From assembly GCF_000018045.1 (NCBI RefSeq), contig NC_009792.1:2356001-2420000 (forward strand): 64,000 nt of DNA, in the 5' to 3' direction. Position numbers and translations under genes: made by a program. Of this stretch, positions 27,012 to 36,316 are shown piece by piece. This DNA is from Citrobacter koseri ATCC BAA-895. GTDB lineage: Bacteria > Pseudomonadota > Gammaproteobacteria > Enterobacterales > Enterobacteriaceae. Each line of letters starts with the position of its first letter. Within the stretch, counting starts at the first letter, position 1. The notes under the pieces are model-generated. The model was not told the origin of the DNA. It ran no database searches and saw only the letters and a program-made list of their open reading frames with translations.

Positions 27012-29255
27012 ATGAACAATAAGATTCATTCCCTGGCCTTACTGGTCAATCTGGGAATTTATGGGGTCGCTCTGCCTGTTATGGCGGAGGAGACCACTGA
27101 TAGCGCAGCGCTTCATGAAGACACCATCGTGGTCACCGCCGCCCAGCAGAACCTCCAGGCACCGGGCGTATCGACCATTACCGCCGACGAAATCCGTAAA
27201 AATCCTCCCGCTCGCGACGTTGCCGAAATCATCCGCACCATGCCGGGCGTGAACCTGACCGGTAACTCAACCAGCGGCCAGCGCGGCAACAACCGCCAGA
27301 TCGACATTCGCGGCATGGGCCCGGAGAACACCCTGATTCTGATCGACGGCAAACCGGTGACCAGCCGCAACTCCATCCGTCTGGGCTGGCGCGGTGAGCG
27401 TGACACCCGTGGCGATACCGGTTGGGTGCCGCCAGAGATGATCGAACGCATTGATGTGATTCGTGGCCCTGCGGCAGCACGTTACGGCAACGGCGCAGCG
27501 GGCGGCGTGGTAAACATCATCACCAAGAAATTCGACGATCAGTGGCATGGTTCGTGGAACACCTATCTGAATGCGCCGGAACACAAAGACGAAGGTTCCA
27601 CCAAGCGCACCAACTTTAGCCTGAGCGGCCCGCTGGGCGGCGAATTCAGCTTCCGCATGTACGGCAACCTGGATAAAACTCAGGCCGACGCCTGGGACAT
27701 CAACCAGGGCCACCAGTCTGAGCGTACCGGCGCCTACGCCAACACCCTGCCAGCAGGTCGTGAAGGGGTTGAAAACAAAGATATTAATGGTGTCGTACGT
27801 TGGGATTTCGCGCCGATGCAGGCGCTGGAGTTTGAAGCAGGCTACAGCCGCCAGAACAACCTTTACGCGGGTGACACCCAAAACACCAATAACGACAATG
27901 CCCTGGTGAAGAAAAACTACGGTAAAGAGACTAACCGTATTTATCGCCAGAACTTCGCAGTGACCTGGAACGGCGGCTGGGATAACGGTATCACCACCAG
28001 CAACTGGGCACAGTACGAACACACCCGCAACTCGCGTCTGGGCGAAGGGCTGGCGGGCGGTCTCGAAGGGTTGTTCAACAGCGACGAATTCACCGACACC
28101 GACCTGGCCGACGTGATGTTGCACAGTGAAATTAACCTGCCGCTTGATTTCATCGTTAATCAAAACCTGACGCTGGGTACTGAGTGGAACCAGCAGCGTA
28201 TGAAGGATTCCGCCTCGAATACTCAGGCTCAACAGGGCGGAGCCATCCCAGGCATGAGCGACGATCGCAGTCCGTACTCATCCGCAGAAATCTTCTCCCT
28301 GTTTGCCGAGAACAACATGGAGATAACTGACAGCACCATGCTGACCCCGGCGCTACGCTTCGATCACCACACTATCGTCGGCAACAACTGGAGCCCGTCC
28401 CTGAACCTGTCGCAGGCGCTGGGCGATGATTTCACCCTGAAGATGGGTATCGCCCGTGCCTATAAAGCACCGAGCCTCTATCAGACCAACCCGAACTACC
28501 TGCTGTACAGCAAAGGCCAGGGTTGCTATGCAAGCTCCGATGGCGTCGGTTGCTACATGATGGGTAACGATGACCTGAAAGCGGAAACCAGCGTCAATAA
28601 AGAGATTGGTCTTGAGTGGAAACACGACGGCTGGCAGGCCGGTGTGACCTGGTTCCGTAACGACTACCGCGATAAGATTGAAGCGGGCTATGCGCCAGTC
28701 GGCCATACCTCTTCAGGTAAAGTGCAAACCGATATCTACCAGTGGGAAAACGTGCCGAAGGCCGTGGTAGAAGGTCTGGAAGGATCGTTGAATATTCCGG
28801 TCAGCGATGCGATAAACTGGACCAACAACATTACCTACATGCTACAGAGCAAGAACAAAACAACCGGCGATCGTCTGTCGATCATCCCGGAGTACACGCT
28901 GAACTCAACCCTGAGCTGGCAGGTACATCAGGATGTGTCAGTGCAGTCAACCTTCACCTGGTACGGCAAGCAGCAGCCGAAGAAATACAACTATAAGGGC
29001 CAGCCTGCTACCGGCTCTGAGAAAGATGAAGTCAGCCCGTACAGCATTGTCGGCCTGAGCGCGACCTGGGACGTAACCAAAAACGTCAGCCTGACCGGCG
29101 GCGTGGATAACGTCTTCGACAAGCGTCAATGGCGTGCGGGGAATGCCCAGACCACGGGTAACGACGCGACCGGCGCTTATATGTACGGTGCAGGTGCTTA
29201 CACCTACAACGAGCCGGGTCGTACATGGTACATGGGCGTTAACACGCGTTTCTGA
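27012..29255 (+). CDS. fepA: Ferric enterobactin outer-membrane receptor FepA
   Basis: TonB-dependent receptor, 747 residues. The signal peptide ends LPVMA (about residue 25), followed by the TonB box DTIVVTAA. The plug domain (to about residue 175) shows IRTMPGVNLTG and NRQIDIRGMGPENTLILIDGKPV, and ends RYGNGAAGGVVNIITK. The remainder is a 22-strand barrel ending in aromatic residue F (MGVNTRF). The ATG at 27012 follows CAGGAAACACA. It is Fur controlled and divergent from fes; entD follows after a terminator hairpin. Confidence 0.97.
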   Translation: MNNKIHSLALLVNLGIYGVALPVMAEETTDSAALHEDTIVVTAAQQNLQAPGVSTITADEIRKNPPARDVAEIIRTMPGVNLTGNSTSGQRGNNRQIDIRGMGPENTLILIDGKPVTSRNSIRLGWRGERDTRGDTGWVPPEMIERIDVIRGPAAARYGNGAAGGVVNIITKKFDDQWHGSWNTYLNAPEHKDEGSTKRTNFSLSGPLGGEFSFRMYGNLDKTQADAWDINQGHQSERTGAYANTLPAGREGVENKDINGVVRWDFAPMQALEFEAGYSRQNNLYAGDTQNTNNDNALVKKNYGKETNRIYRQNFAVTWNGGWDNGITTSNWAQYEHTRNSRLGEGLAGGLEGLFNSDEFTDTDLADVMLHSEINLPLDFIVNQNLTLGTEWNQQRMKDSASNTQAQQGGAIPGMSDDRSPYSSAEIFSLFAENNMEITDSTMLTPALRFDHHTIVGNNWSPSLNLSQALGDDFTLKMGIARAYKAPSLYQTNPNYLLYSKGQGCYASSDGVGCYMMGNDDLKAETSVNKEIGLEWKHDGWQAGVTWFRNDYRDKIEAGYAPVGHTSSGKVQTDIYQWENVPKAVVEGLEGSLNIPVSDAINWTNNITYMLQSKNKTTGDRLSIIPEYTLNSTLSWQVHQDVSVQSTFTWYGKQQPKKYNYKGQPATGSEKDEVSPYSIVGLSATWDVTKNVSLTGGVDNVFDKRQWRAGNAQTTGNDATGAYMYGAGAYTYNEPGRTWYMGVNTRF

Positions 29256-29264
29256 TAACGACCG

Positions 29265-29293
29265 CCCTCTCCCTGAACGGGGAGAGGGTTTTT
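29265..29293 (+). terminator. fepA terminator overlapping the entD ribosome binding site
   Basis: A perfect 9-bp stem CCCTCTCCC/GGGAGAGGG with a 6-base loop and five T residues ends directly before the entD ATG at 29294. The 3' arm (GGAGAGGG, 29281-29288) is also the only purine-rich Shine-Dalgarno candidate for entD, 6-9 bases from its start. Confidence 0.85.
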
Positions 29294-29956
29294 ATGAGAA
29301 ACCATGCGAACCACTTACACCCCCTCTCTTTTTCCCGCCACAAACTTCATCTTATCGGGTTCGATATCGATAGCTTCCACGAACACGATCTGCTCTGGTT
29401 GCCGCACCATGCGCAGCTGCTTCCCGCCGGGCGAAAACGTCAGGCTGAACATTTAGCGGGACGTCTCGCCGCGTTTCATGCTCTGACTGAATATGGGCAC
29501 AAAACCGTACCCGCTATCGGCGATAAACGGCAGCCCTTGTGGCCGGAAGGTCTGTTCGGCAGTATCAGCCACAGCGCCGCCACGGCGCTGGCAGTCGTCT
29601 CCCTCACTCCGGTAGGGGTTGATATCGAAGCAATCTTCACGCCTCAAACGGCGGCAGAACTCACCAGCAGTATCGTCGATAACGATGAACAACGCGTTTT
29701 ACAGCGCAGCCCTCTCCCTTTTCCGCTCGCGTTAACCCTGGCGTTTTCCGCCAAAGAGAGCGTCTATAAAGCGTTCTCCGATCGCGCGGCAACGTTACCG
29801 GGTTTTGCCAGCGCCAGGATCGTTTCAGTGACGAAAACACATCTAACCATGCAAATGACGTCGGCGTTTTCGCCGCAGCTTGCTGATTGCACAGTGGATA
29901 TTTCGTGGCGTGAGTACGACGGTCAGGTCATTACGCTCTGCGCGTCCGCTCTGTAG
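29294..29956 (+). CDS. entD: Enterobactin synthase phosphopantetheinyl transferase EntD
   Basis: 4'-phosphopantetheinyl transferase of 220 residues. It converts the carrier domains of EntB and EntF to active holo forms with coenzyme A. Family motifs are GRKRQAEHLAGRLAA, the magnesium-binding VGVDIEAIF and the FSAKESVYKAF segment. It is somewhat longer than E. coli EntD (about 206) and more divergent than the other ent proteins, which is usual for this gene. The start at 29294 is set by the GGAGAGGG arm of the fepA terminator. No separate promoter is seen, so it depends on read-through from fepA or a weak local start. Confidence 0.9.
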   Translation: MRNHANHLHPLSFSRHKLHLIGFDIDSFHEHDLLWLPHHAQLLPAGRKRQAEHLAGRLAAFHALTEYGHKTVPAIGDKRQPLWPEGLFGSISHSAATALAVVSLTPVGVDIEAIFTPQTAAELTSSIVDNDEQRVLQRSPLPFPLALTLAFSAKESVYKAFSDRAATLPGFASARIVSVTKTHLTMQMTSAFSPQLADCTVDISWREYDGQVITLCASAL

Positions 29957-29984
29957 AATTTGCCCGCAGCCATTGCTGACTGCG

Positions 29985-30034
29985 GAGCACAAGCATTGCC
30001 ATAAAAGCGTATTTCGTCAGCATATATCGCCTCC
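29985..30034 (-). pseudogene. hok-type toxin gene remnant
   Basis: On the minus strand GGAGGCGATAT precedes an ATG at 30023 whose product begins MLTKYAFMAMLVL, matching the N-terminus of Hok-family membrane toxins (MLTKYALVAVIVL). Similarity stops after 13 codons. The rest of the toxin, including the hydrophobic core and conserved cysteines, is missing, and the frame runs into entD. In E. coli K-12 hokE lies directly beside entD, so this is probably its decayed relic. Confidence 0.6.
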
Positions 30035-30048
30035 ATGCGAAGAAGAGA

Positions 30049-30082
30049 CTAACAAGCCGAATTGTCGTGTTCGGGTTGTTAG
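30049..30082. repeat. Long inverted repeat in the hok-remnant leader
   Basis: CTAACAAGCCGAA (30049-30061) and TTCGGGTTGTTAG (30070-30082) pair over 13 bases with one mismatch around an 8-base loop. It sits upstream of the hok remnant on its coding strand, next to the TTGAGGC element typical of hok leaders, and may be the old hok leader/sok region. Confidence 0.55.
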
Positions 30083-30125
30083 CCTCAAGGTTGACGGAAC
30101 TATTTTCAGAAAACGTGAGATCCGC

Positions 30126-32159
30126 TTACATTCCCGGGAACAACACCCCGTTGCCAGGCGCTTCACGATCCAGATGAATAAAGTTCAGATGACGTTCATA
30201 CTGATCGAGAATGTCCGTAATCACCTGCTCTTTGCTGTAGTCCATCAGGTCATTTCCCTGGCTTCCTTCCAGCAGGAACGTTTCCAGCCGGTAATAGCTC
30301 GACTTGCCGCTGCGCGCCCGGTAGGTAAAGCCGGGGATTGCGTACTGCTGCGGCCAGATCTGATAGATAAAGTTGCGCTCATCGCCCATGTGAACCCGCA
30401 GATCCAGATGACCAAGGTTTTCCCCTTCCTGCGGCGGCATACTTTTCAGCTCCACCGATGCGCCGCGCAGTTGCAGCTCATGGGCGACCTCTTCCATTGC
30501 CGGGAAACATACCTTCTCCATCATTTCGCGGGTATAGCGCGTTCCCGGGTAGTTCATCAGGCGCGACAGTCGTTTTTTCCAGCTCAGCCGGTCCTGCACG
30601 CCCATCGGACGCGGTGCGGTATGACGACTGGCGCTTTCCCGACGATAATCTTCAACTTTCAATGACTTATACAATCCCGCCATAATGAAGAAGATCACAA
30701 AACTAAACGGCAGCCCCATGATCACCGTCGTGTTTTGCAGCGCTGAAATCCCATTGGTCATCAGCATCCCCAGCGTCAGCAGGCCAATCGCTACCGACCA
30801 GAAAACACGCAGCCAGGCTGGCGCATCGCTGTTGATGTCTTTCAGTTTTGAGGTGAAATTGCCCAGCACCAGCGCACCGGAGTCCGCCGATGTCACGTAG
30901 AACAACAGACCGGTGATTGTGGCGACAGACGCGCTGAAGGTGAAGGCCGGATACTGCGCCAGCAGGCTATAAAAGCCGCGCTCAGGGTGCGCCATCGCTT
31001 CCTCGGCAAAACCGGCATCGCCATGAATGATTTCATACAGCGCGCTATTGCCAAACACCGACAGCCACAGCAGAGTGAAAGTGAACGGGATAATCAACGT
31101 ACCGAAGACAAACTGGCGAATGGTGCGGCCACGCGAAATACGCGCCAGAAACAGCCCGACAAACGGCGACCACGCAACCCACCACGCCCAGAAAAAGAGC
31201 GTCCAGTTGTTCATCCACTCAACCGGCCTGTCGAACGCAAAGCTGTTCAACGTCATCCCCATAAAGCGGTTAACGTAGTCGCCCACATTCAGCACCAGCG
31301 CATTGAGCAGGAATGAGGTGTCCCCCATAAACAGCACAAAGAGGATCAACCCCAGCGCCAGCAGCACATTCAGCTCCGACAGAACCCGAATGCCTTTGTC
31401 CACGCCAGAAGTCACCGAGATCGTGGCGATCACCACCGACAGCACAATCAGCGCCGCTTTGGCCGCCATTGAATCCGGGATATCAAACAGCACGCTCAGA
31501 CCGTAATTGAGCTGCACCACACCAATCCCCAGCGTCGTGGCGATACCAAAGATGGTGCCGATAACTGCGGCAATATCCACGCTATGCCCAATCGGCCCGT
31601 TGATGCGCTTACCGAAGATTGGATAGAGCGCTGAGCGAATGGTCAGCGGCAGGTTATAGCGATAGCTAAAGTAGCCAAGCGCCATCCCCATTAACGCATA
31701 CATCGACCAACCGGTCAGGCCGTAGTGAAACAGCGTCCAGACCATCGACTGGCGGGCGGCTTCAATGGTCTGCCCTGCCCCTTCCGGCGGCTGCATATAT
31801 TGGGTGACGGGCTCAGCCACCGAGAAGAACATCAGGTCGATGCCAATCCCGGCGGCGAAAAGCATTGCCGCCCAGCTTAGCAGACTAAATTCCGGCTTTG
31901 ACTGCTCAGGCCCGAGCTTGACGGAACCGAAACGCGAGCAGGCAATGAATATGACAAAAACGATATAGAGCGTGGCGGCCAGCAGATAGTACCAGCCAAA
32001 CGTTATGGAGACCCAGTTCAGCGTGCGGCCGATCCAGACTGCGGAGAAATCACTAAAAAAAATGGTCGTCAGGGAAAACAACAAAATCAGTCCGGCAGAC
32101 GTATAAAACACAACGGGATTGATTTTGTCCTTTTCTCTGTTCTGAGCAAGGTTCGTCAT
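30126..32159 (-). CDS. betT: Choline transporter BetT
   Basis: BCCT-family, proton-driven choline uptake protein, 677 residues as in E. coli. Twelve membrane helices are predicted, with the family signature WTLFFWAWWVAWSPFVG. A long cytoplasmic C-terminal domain (about the last 170 residues) is linked to osmotic control. The ATG is at 32159. It diverges from betIBA, the standard bet arrangement. Its 3' end faces the hok remnant and entD. Confidence 0.96.
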   Translation of the reverse strand: MTNLAQNREKDKINPVVFYTSAGLILLFSLTTIFFSDFSAVWIGRTLNWVSITFGWYYLLAATLYIVFVIFIACSRFGSVKLGPEQSKPEFSLLSWAAMLFAAGIGIDLMFFSVAEPVTQYMQPPEGAGQTIEAARQSMVWTLFHYGLTGWSMYALMGMALGYFSYRYNLPLTIRSALYPIFGKRINGPIGHSVDIAAVIGTIFGIATTLGIGVVQLNYGLSVLFDIPDSMAAKAALIVLSVVIATISVTSGVDKGIRVLSELNVLLALGLILFVLFMGDTSFLLNALVLNVGDYVNRFMGMTLNSFAFDRPVEWMNNWTLFFWAWWVAWSPFVGLFLARISRGRTIRQFVFGTLIIPFTFTLLWLSVFGNSALYEIIHGDAGFAEEAMAHPERGFYSLLAQYPAFTFSASVATITGLLFYVTSADSGALVLGNFTSKLKDINSDAPAWLRVFWSVAIGLLTLGMLMTNGISALQNTTVIMGLPFSFVIFFIMAGLYKSLKVEDYRRESASRHTAPRPMGVQDRLSWKKRLSRLMNYPGTRYTREMMEKVCFPAMEEVAHELQLRGASVELKSMPPQEGENLGHLDLRVHMGDERNFIYQIWPQQYAIPGFTYRARSGKSSYYRLETFLLEGSQGNDLMDYSKEQVITDILDQYERHLNFIHLDREAPGNGVLFPGM

Positions 32160-32378
32160 CGATTACCTCTGATTAAGTAACGGTGACTACTCTGTCGAGC
32201 AGCTAACTTTTTGAGATTCTGTAAGGCGATGGCATTTTTAACAGATTTGCAAAAATAGCCTTATTAACAGAAATGATGATATTTTCAATTTATTGTTTTT
32301 ATTAAGTTTATCTAATATCCCATTACATTCTCCTTACCTGTTAACCGCTAAATTGATAACAATTAAGACACATTTTAT

Positions 32379-32392
32379 ATTGAACGTCCAAT
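32379..32392. promoter_or_regulatory. Candidate BetI operator
   Basis: ATTGAACGTCCAAT is an imperfect palindrome centred in the betT-betI gap (32160-32441), close to betI. TetR-type BetI is known to bind in this gap and release on choline. The rest of the gap is AT-rich and should hold the divergent promoters. Confidence 0.5.
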
Positions 32393-32441
32393 CAAAAAAC
32401 GGTTTAATACATAACCATAACTGATGACTGGAGCGATAAAA

Positions 32442-33035
32442 ATGCCCAAAGTGGGGATGCAAACCCTTCGTCGCAGGCAACTGATTGACGCCACCCTGGA
32501 GGCCATTAATGAAGTCGGAATGCATGACGCAACCATTGCGCAAATAGCCCGACGAGCAGGCGTGTCGACCGGCATCATCAGTCACTATTTCAAGGATAAA
32601 AATGGATTGCTGGAAGCGACGATGCGCGACATCACCAGCCAGCTTCGCTATGCCGTCCTGCGTCGGTTGCATGCCCTTCCAGAGGCCAGCGCAGAATTGC
32701 GTTTGCGCGCCATCGTAGCGGGCAACTTTGACGACAGTCAGATAAGCCAGGCCGCGATGAAAGCCTGGCTCGCATTCTGGGCAAGCAGCATGCATCAGCC
32801 GATGCTCTACCGCCTGCAACAGGTCGCCAGCAAGCGGCTGCTGTCGAACATTGTGTATGAATTCAGGCGCGAACTTCCGCGCCAGCAGGCTCAACAGGCC
32901 GGTTATGGCCTGGCGGCGCTTATCGATGGACTGTGGCTACGCGCCGCGCTGAGCGGAAAACCGTTTAATCTCAGTCTCGCTCAGGCGCTGACCACCCATT
33001 TCATCAGTCAGCATTTGCCGAACGCCACTGACTAA
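32442..33035 (+). CDS. betI: HTH-type transcriptional repressor BetI
   Basis: TetR-family repressor of 197 residues, choline-responsive regulator of the bet genes. The DNA-binding helix-turn-helix is in residues about 10-60 (TIAQIARRAGVSTGIISHYFKDK). The ATG at 32442 (MPKVGMQTLRRRQ) follows TGGAGCGATAAA; an in-frame reading from 32424 would add six residues. First gene of betIBA, 13 bases before betB. Confidence 0.95.
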   Translation: MPKVGMQTLRRRQLIDATLEAINEVGMHDATIAQIARRAGVSTGIISHYFKDKNGLLEATMRDITSQLRYAVLRRLHALPEASAELRLRAIVAGNFDDSQISQAAMKAWLAFWASSMHQPMLYRLQQVASKRLLSNIVYEFRRELPRQQAQQAGYGLAALIDGLWLRAALSGKPFNLSLAQALTTHFISQHLPNATD

Positions 33036-33048
33036 CCGAGGAGAACCC

Positions 33049-34521
33049 ATGCCCCGAATGGCAGAACAACAGCTTTATATTGACGGCGCATATACTGCCG
33101 CCACCAGCGGTCGCACCTTTGAGACGATCAATCCCGCTAACGGCGAGGTACTGGCTACCGTACAGGCCGCAGGCCGCGACGATGTCGATCGCGCCGTGAA
33201 AAGCGCGCAGCGCGGACAAAAAATGTGGGCCGCGATGAGCGCAATGGCACGCTCGCGAATCCTGCGTCGGGCAGTTGATATTCTGCGTGAACGCAATGAC
33301 GAGCTGGCGCAACTGGAAACGCTCGATACCGGTAAACCACTGAGCGAAACCGCCAGCGTGGACATCGCCACCGGCGCTGACGTGCTTGAGTATTACGCAG
33401 GGCTGATCCCTGCCCTAGAAGGCAGCCAGATCCCGCTACGCGAGACGTCATTCGTCTACACCCGTCGCGAGCCGCTGGGCGTGGTGGCCGGGATCGGCGC
33501 ATGGAACTATCCCATTCAAATCGCCCTGTGGAAATCCGCTCCGGCGCTGGCGGCAGGCAATGCCATGATCTTCAAACCCAGTGAAGTCACGCCGCTAACC
33601 GCGTTAAAACTGGCGGAAATCTACAGCGAAGCCGGTCTCCCGGACGGTGTGTTCAACGTGCTGCCAGGCACCGGCGCGGAAACAGGGCAGTTCCTGACGG
33701 AACATCCTGATATCGCCAAAATCTCCTTCACCGGCGGCGTCGCCAGCGGCAAGAAAGTGATGGCCAATTCAGCGGCTTCATCGCTGAAAGAGGTGACGAT
33801 GGAGCTGGGCGGCAAATCACCGCTGATTATCTTTGACGACGCGGACCCCGACCTCGCGGCGGATATCGCCATGATGGCGAACTTCTTCAGCTCCGGCCAG
33901 GTCTGCACCAACGGCACGCGCGTATTCATTCCGGCGCACATGAAAAGCACCTTCGAGCAAAAAATTCTGGCGCGCGTAAGCCGCATTCGCGCAGGCGATC
34001 TGTCTGACCCGGCAACCAATTTTGGCCCACTGGTGAGCTTCCCCCATCGTGACAACGTTCTGCGTTATATCGCCAGCGGAAAAGCGGAAGGCGCAACGCT
34101 GCTTTGCGGCGGCGATGTATTAAAAGGCGAGTCGTTTGATAACGGCGCCTGGGTCGCCCCCACCGTATTCACCGACTGCCGGGATGAGATGACCATCGTA
34201 CGTGAAGAAATTTTCGGCCCGGTGATGTCCATTCTGACCTACGAAAACGAAGAAGAGGCGATCCGCCGCGCCAATAACACCGATTACGGACTGGCCGCCG
34301 GGGTAGTGACAGCCGATCTCAACCGCGCTCATCGCGCAATCCACCAGCTTGAAGCGGGGATCTGCTGGATCAATACCTGGGGGGAATCCCCTGCTGAAAT
34401 GCCGGTCGGCGGCTACAAGCATTCCGGTATTGGTCGCGAGAACGGCATCATGACGCTGCAAAGCTACACCCAGGTGAAGTCCATCCAGGTTGAGATGGGT
34501 CAGTTTCAATCCATATTTTAA
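33049..34521 (+). CDS. betB: Betaine aldehyde dehydrogenase BetB
   Basis: NAD-dependent aldehyde dehydrogenase of 490 residues, second step of choline to glycine betaine. Catalytic motifs are VTMELGGKSPL (glutamate) and FFSSGQVCTNGTRV (cysteine). The ATG at 33049 follows GAGGAGAACCC. It sits between betI and betA. Confidence 0.96.
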   Translation: MPRMAEQQLYIDGAYTAATSGRTFETINPANGEVLATVQAAGRDDVDRAVKSAQRGQKMWAAMSAMARSRILRRAVDILRERNDELAQLETLDTGKPLSETASVDIATGADVLEYYAGLIPALEGSQIPLRETSFVYTRREPLGVVAGIGAWNYPIQIALWKSAPALAAGNAMIFKPSEVTPLTALKLAEIYSEAGLPDGVFNVLPGTGAETGQFLTEHPDIAKISFTGGVASGKKVMANSAASSLKEVTMELGGKSPLIIFDDADPDLAADIAMMANFFSSGQVCTNGTRVFIPAHMKSTFEQKILARVSRIRAGDLSDPATNFGPLVSFPHRDNVLRYIASGKAEGATLLCGGDVLKGESFDNGAWVAPTVFTDCRDEMTIVREEIFGPVMSILTYENEEEAIRRANNTDYGLAAGVVTADLNRAHRAIHQLEAGICWINTWGESPAEMPVGGYKHSGIGRENGIMTLQSYTQVKSIQVEMGQFQSIF

Positions 34522-34534
34522 CCAGGAGGTTTGT

Positions 34535-36211
34535 TTGCATTTTGACTACATCATTATTGGCGCTGGTTCGGCGGGCAACGTACTGGCAACACGGCTGACC
34601 GAAGACAGCGATACCACCGTGTTGCTGCTGGAAGCGGGCGGCCCGGACTACCGTGCGGATTTCCGCACCCAGATGCCTGCTGCGTTGGCGTTTCCGCTAC
34701 AGGGTAAACGTTATAACTGGGCGTATGAGACCGAACCGGAGCCGCATATGAACTACCGCCGCATGGAGTGCGGCCGTGGTAAAGGGCTGGGCGGCTCATC
34801 GCTGATTAACGGCATGTGTTACATTCGCGGCAACGCGATGGATCTCGACAACTGGGCGCAGGAGCCAGGCCTCGAACACTGGAGTTACCTCAACTGCCTG
34901 CCCTATTACCGCAAGGCGGAAACCCGTGATATCGGCCCCAACGACTACCACGGCGGCGACGGCCCGGTAAGCGTCGCCACGCCAAAGCACAATAACAACC
35001 CACTGTTCCATGCGATGATAGAAGCAGGCGTCCAGGCGGGATATCCACGTACCGACGACCTCAACGGCTATCAGCAGGAGGGGTTTGGGCCGATGGACAG
35101 AACCGTGACGCCGCAAGGACGACGCGCCAGTACGGCACGCGGGTATCTCGATCAGGCCAAAGGTCGGCCGAATCTGACCATCATCACCCATGCGCTGACC
35201 GACCATATTCTATTCGAAGGTAAAAAAGCGTCAGGCGTTGAGTGGCTGGAAGGCGACAGCACCATCCCGACCCGGGCGATGGCGCGTAAAGAGGTGTTGC
35301 TGTGCGCGGGCGCCATTGCGTCGCCGCAAATCCTGCAACGCTCCGGCGTGGGTGACGCATCGCTGCTGAAAGCGTTTGATATTCCGTTGGTGCACCACCT
35401 GCCGGGCGTGGGTGAAAACTTGCAGGACCATCTGGAGATGTATCTACAGTATGAGTGCAAAGAACCCGTCTCTCTCTACCCGGCGTTGCAATGGTGGAAC
35501 CAGCCGAAAATTGGCGCTGAGTGGTTATTTGGCGGCACCGGCGTGGGCGCCAGCAACCATTTTGAGGCAGGTGGATTTATCCGCAGCAGCGAAGCGTTTA
35601 GCTGGCCGAATATTCAGTATCACTTCCTGCCAGTGGCGATTAATTACAACGGCTCGAATGCGGTGAAAGAACACGGTTTTCAGTGTCATGTCGGTTCGAT
35701 GCGCTCACCCAGCCGTGGGCATGTGCACATTAAATCGCGCGATCCGCGCGAGCATCCGGCCATTCTGTTTAACTATATGTCTACCGGGCAGGACTGGCAG
35801 GAGTTCCGCGATGCCATACGCATCACGCGTGAAATCATCAACCAGCCTGCGCTGGACAAATACCGTGGACGCGAAATCAGCCCCGGTATTACGTGCCAGA
35901 CCGACGAACAGCTGGATGCGTTTGTGCGAGACCACGCGGAGACCGCGTTTCATCCTTGCGGCACCTGCAAAATGGGTTACGACGAAATGGCGGTAGTCGA
36001 CGGCGAAGGCCGGGTTCACGGCGTGGAAAATCTGCGCGTGGTGGACGCCTCCATTATGCCGCAAATTATCACCGGCAACCTGAACGCCACCACCATTATG
36101 ATCGGCGAGAAGATGGCCGATGCGATTCGTGGCCGCGAACCGCTGGCAAAGAGCACCGCGAGCTATTACGTCGCAGGTGATGCGCCCGTGCGTCAGCCGC
36201 CGCTGCGTTAA
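34535..36211 (+). CDS. betA: Choline dehydrogenase BetA (TTG start)
   Basis: FAD-containing GMC oxidoreductase of about 558 residues, membrane-associated, which oxidises choline to betaine aldehyde. The FAD-binding N-terminus is FDYIIIGAGSAGNVLA, a second GMC signature appears in GRGKGLGGSSLINGMCYIRG, and the active-site region is HPCGTCKMG plus NLNATTIMIGEK. The best start is a TTG at 34535 (MHFDYIII), five bases after a strong AGGAGG; no ATG is suitably placed. An upstream in-frame ATG at 34490 lies inside betB. Confidence 0.93.
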   Translation: MHFDYIIIGAGSAGNVLATRLTEDSDTTVLLLEAGGPDYRADFRTQMPAALAFPLQGKRYNWAYETEPEPHMNYRRMECGRGKGLGGSSLINGMCYIRGNAMDLDNWAQEPGLEHWSYLNCLPYYRKAETRDIGPNDYHGGDGPVSVATPKHNNNPLFHAMIEAGVQAGYPRTDDLNGYQQEGFGPMDRTVTPQGRRASTARGYLDQAKGRPNLTIITHALTDHILFEGKKASGVEWLEGDSTIPTRAMARKEVLLCAGAIASPQILQRSGVGDASLLKAFDIPLVHHLPGVGENLQDHLEMYLQYECKEPVSLYPALQWWNQPKIGAEWLFGGTGVGASNHFEAGGFIRSSEAFSWPNIQYHFLPVAINYNGSNAVKEHGFQCHVGSMRSPSRGHVHIKSRDPREHPAILFNYMSTGQDWQEFRDAIRITREIINQPALDKYRGREISPGITCQTDEQLDAFVRDHAETAFHPCGTCKMGYDEMAVVDGEGRVHGVENLRVVDASIMPQIITGNLNATTIMIGEKMADAIRGREPLAKSTASYYVAGDAPVRQPPLR

Positions 36212-36221
36212 TCCCGCCTCT

Positions 36222-36250
36222 TTTTCCCGCTCTGCTGCTGAGCGGGAAAA
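36222..36250. terminator. Hairpin after betA, possible bidirectional terminator
   Basis: A perfect 11-bp stem TTTTCCCGCTC/GAGCGGGAAAA with a 7-base loop follows the betA stop by 10 bases. There is no separate U tract beyond the stem on the plus strand, so termination efficiency is uncertain. Confidence 0.5.
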
Positions 36251-36316
36251 GACCACGCCCCCCTCCTCCTCCCTGACATCTATACTCAACGCAACGCCCT
36301 GACAAAAGAGAACGTT

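Noticed and set aside
26752..27015. 87-codon open frame in the fes-fepA control region
   Set aside because: It starts within the Fur-box region, has no ribosome site and shows no protein similarity I can recognise.
27267..28232. 321-codon open frame on the minus strand inside fepA
   Set aside because: It is fully antisense to a clearly coding receptor gene, has no family resemblance and follows from the codon pattern of fepA.
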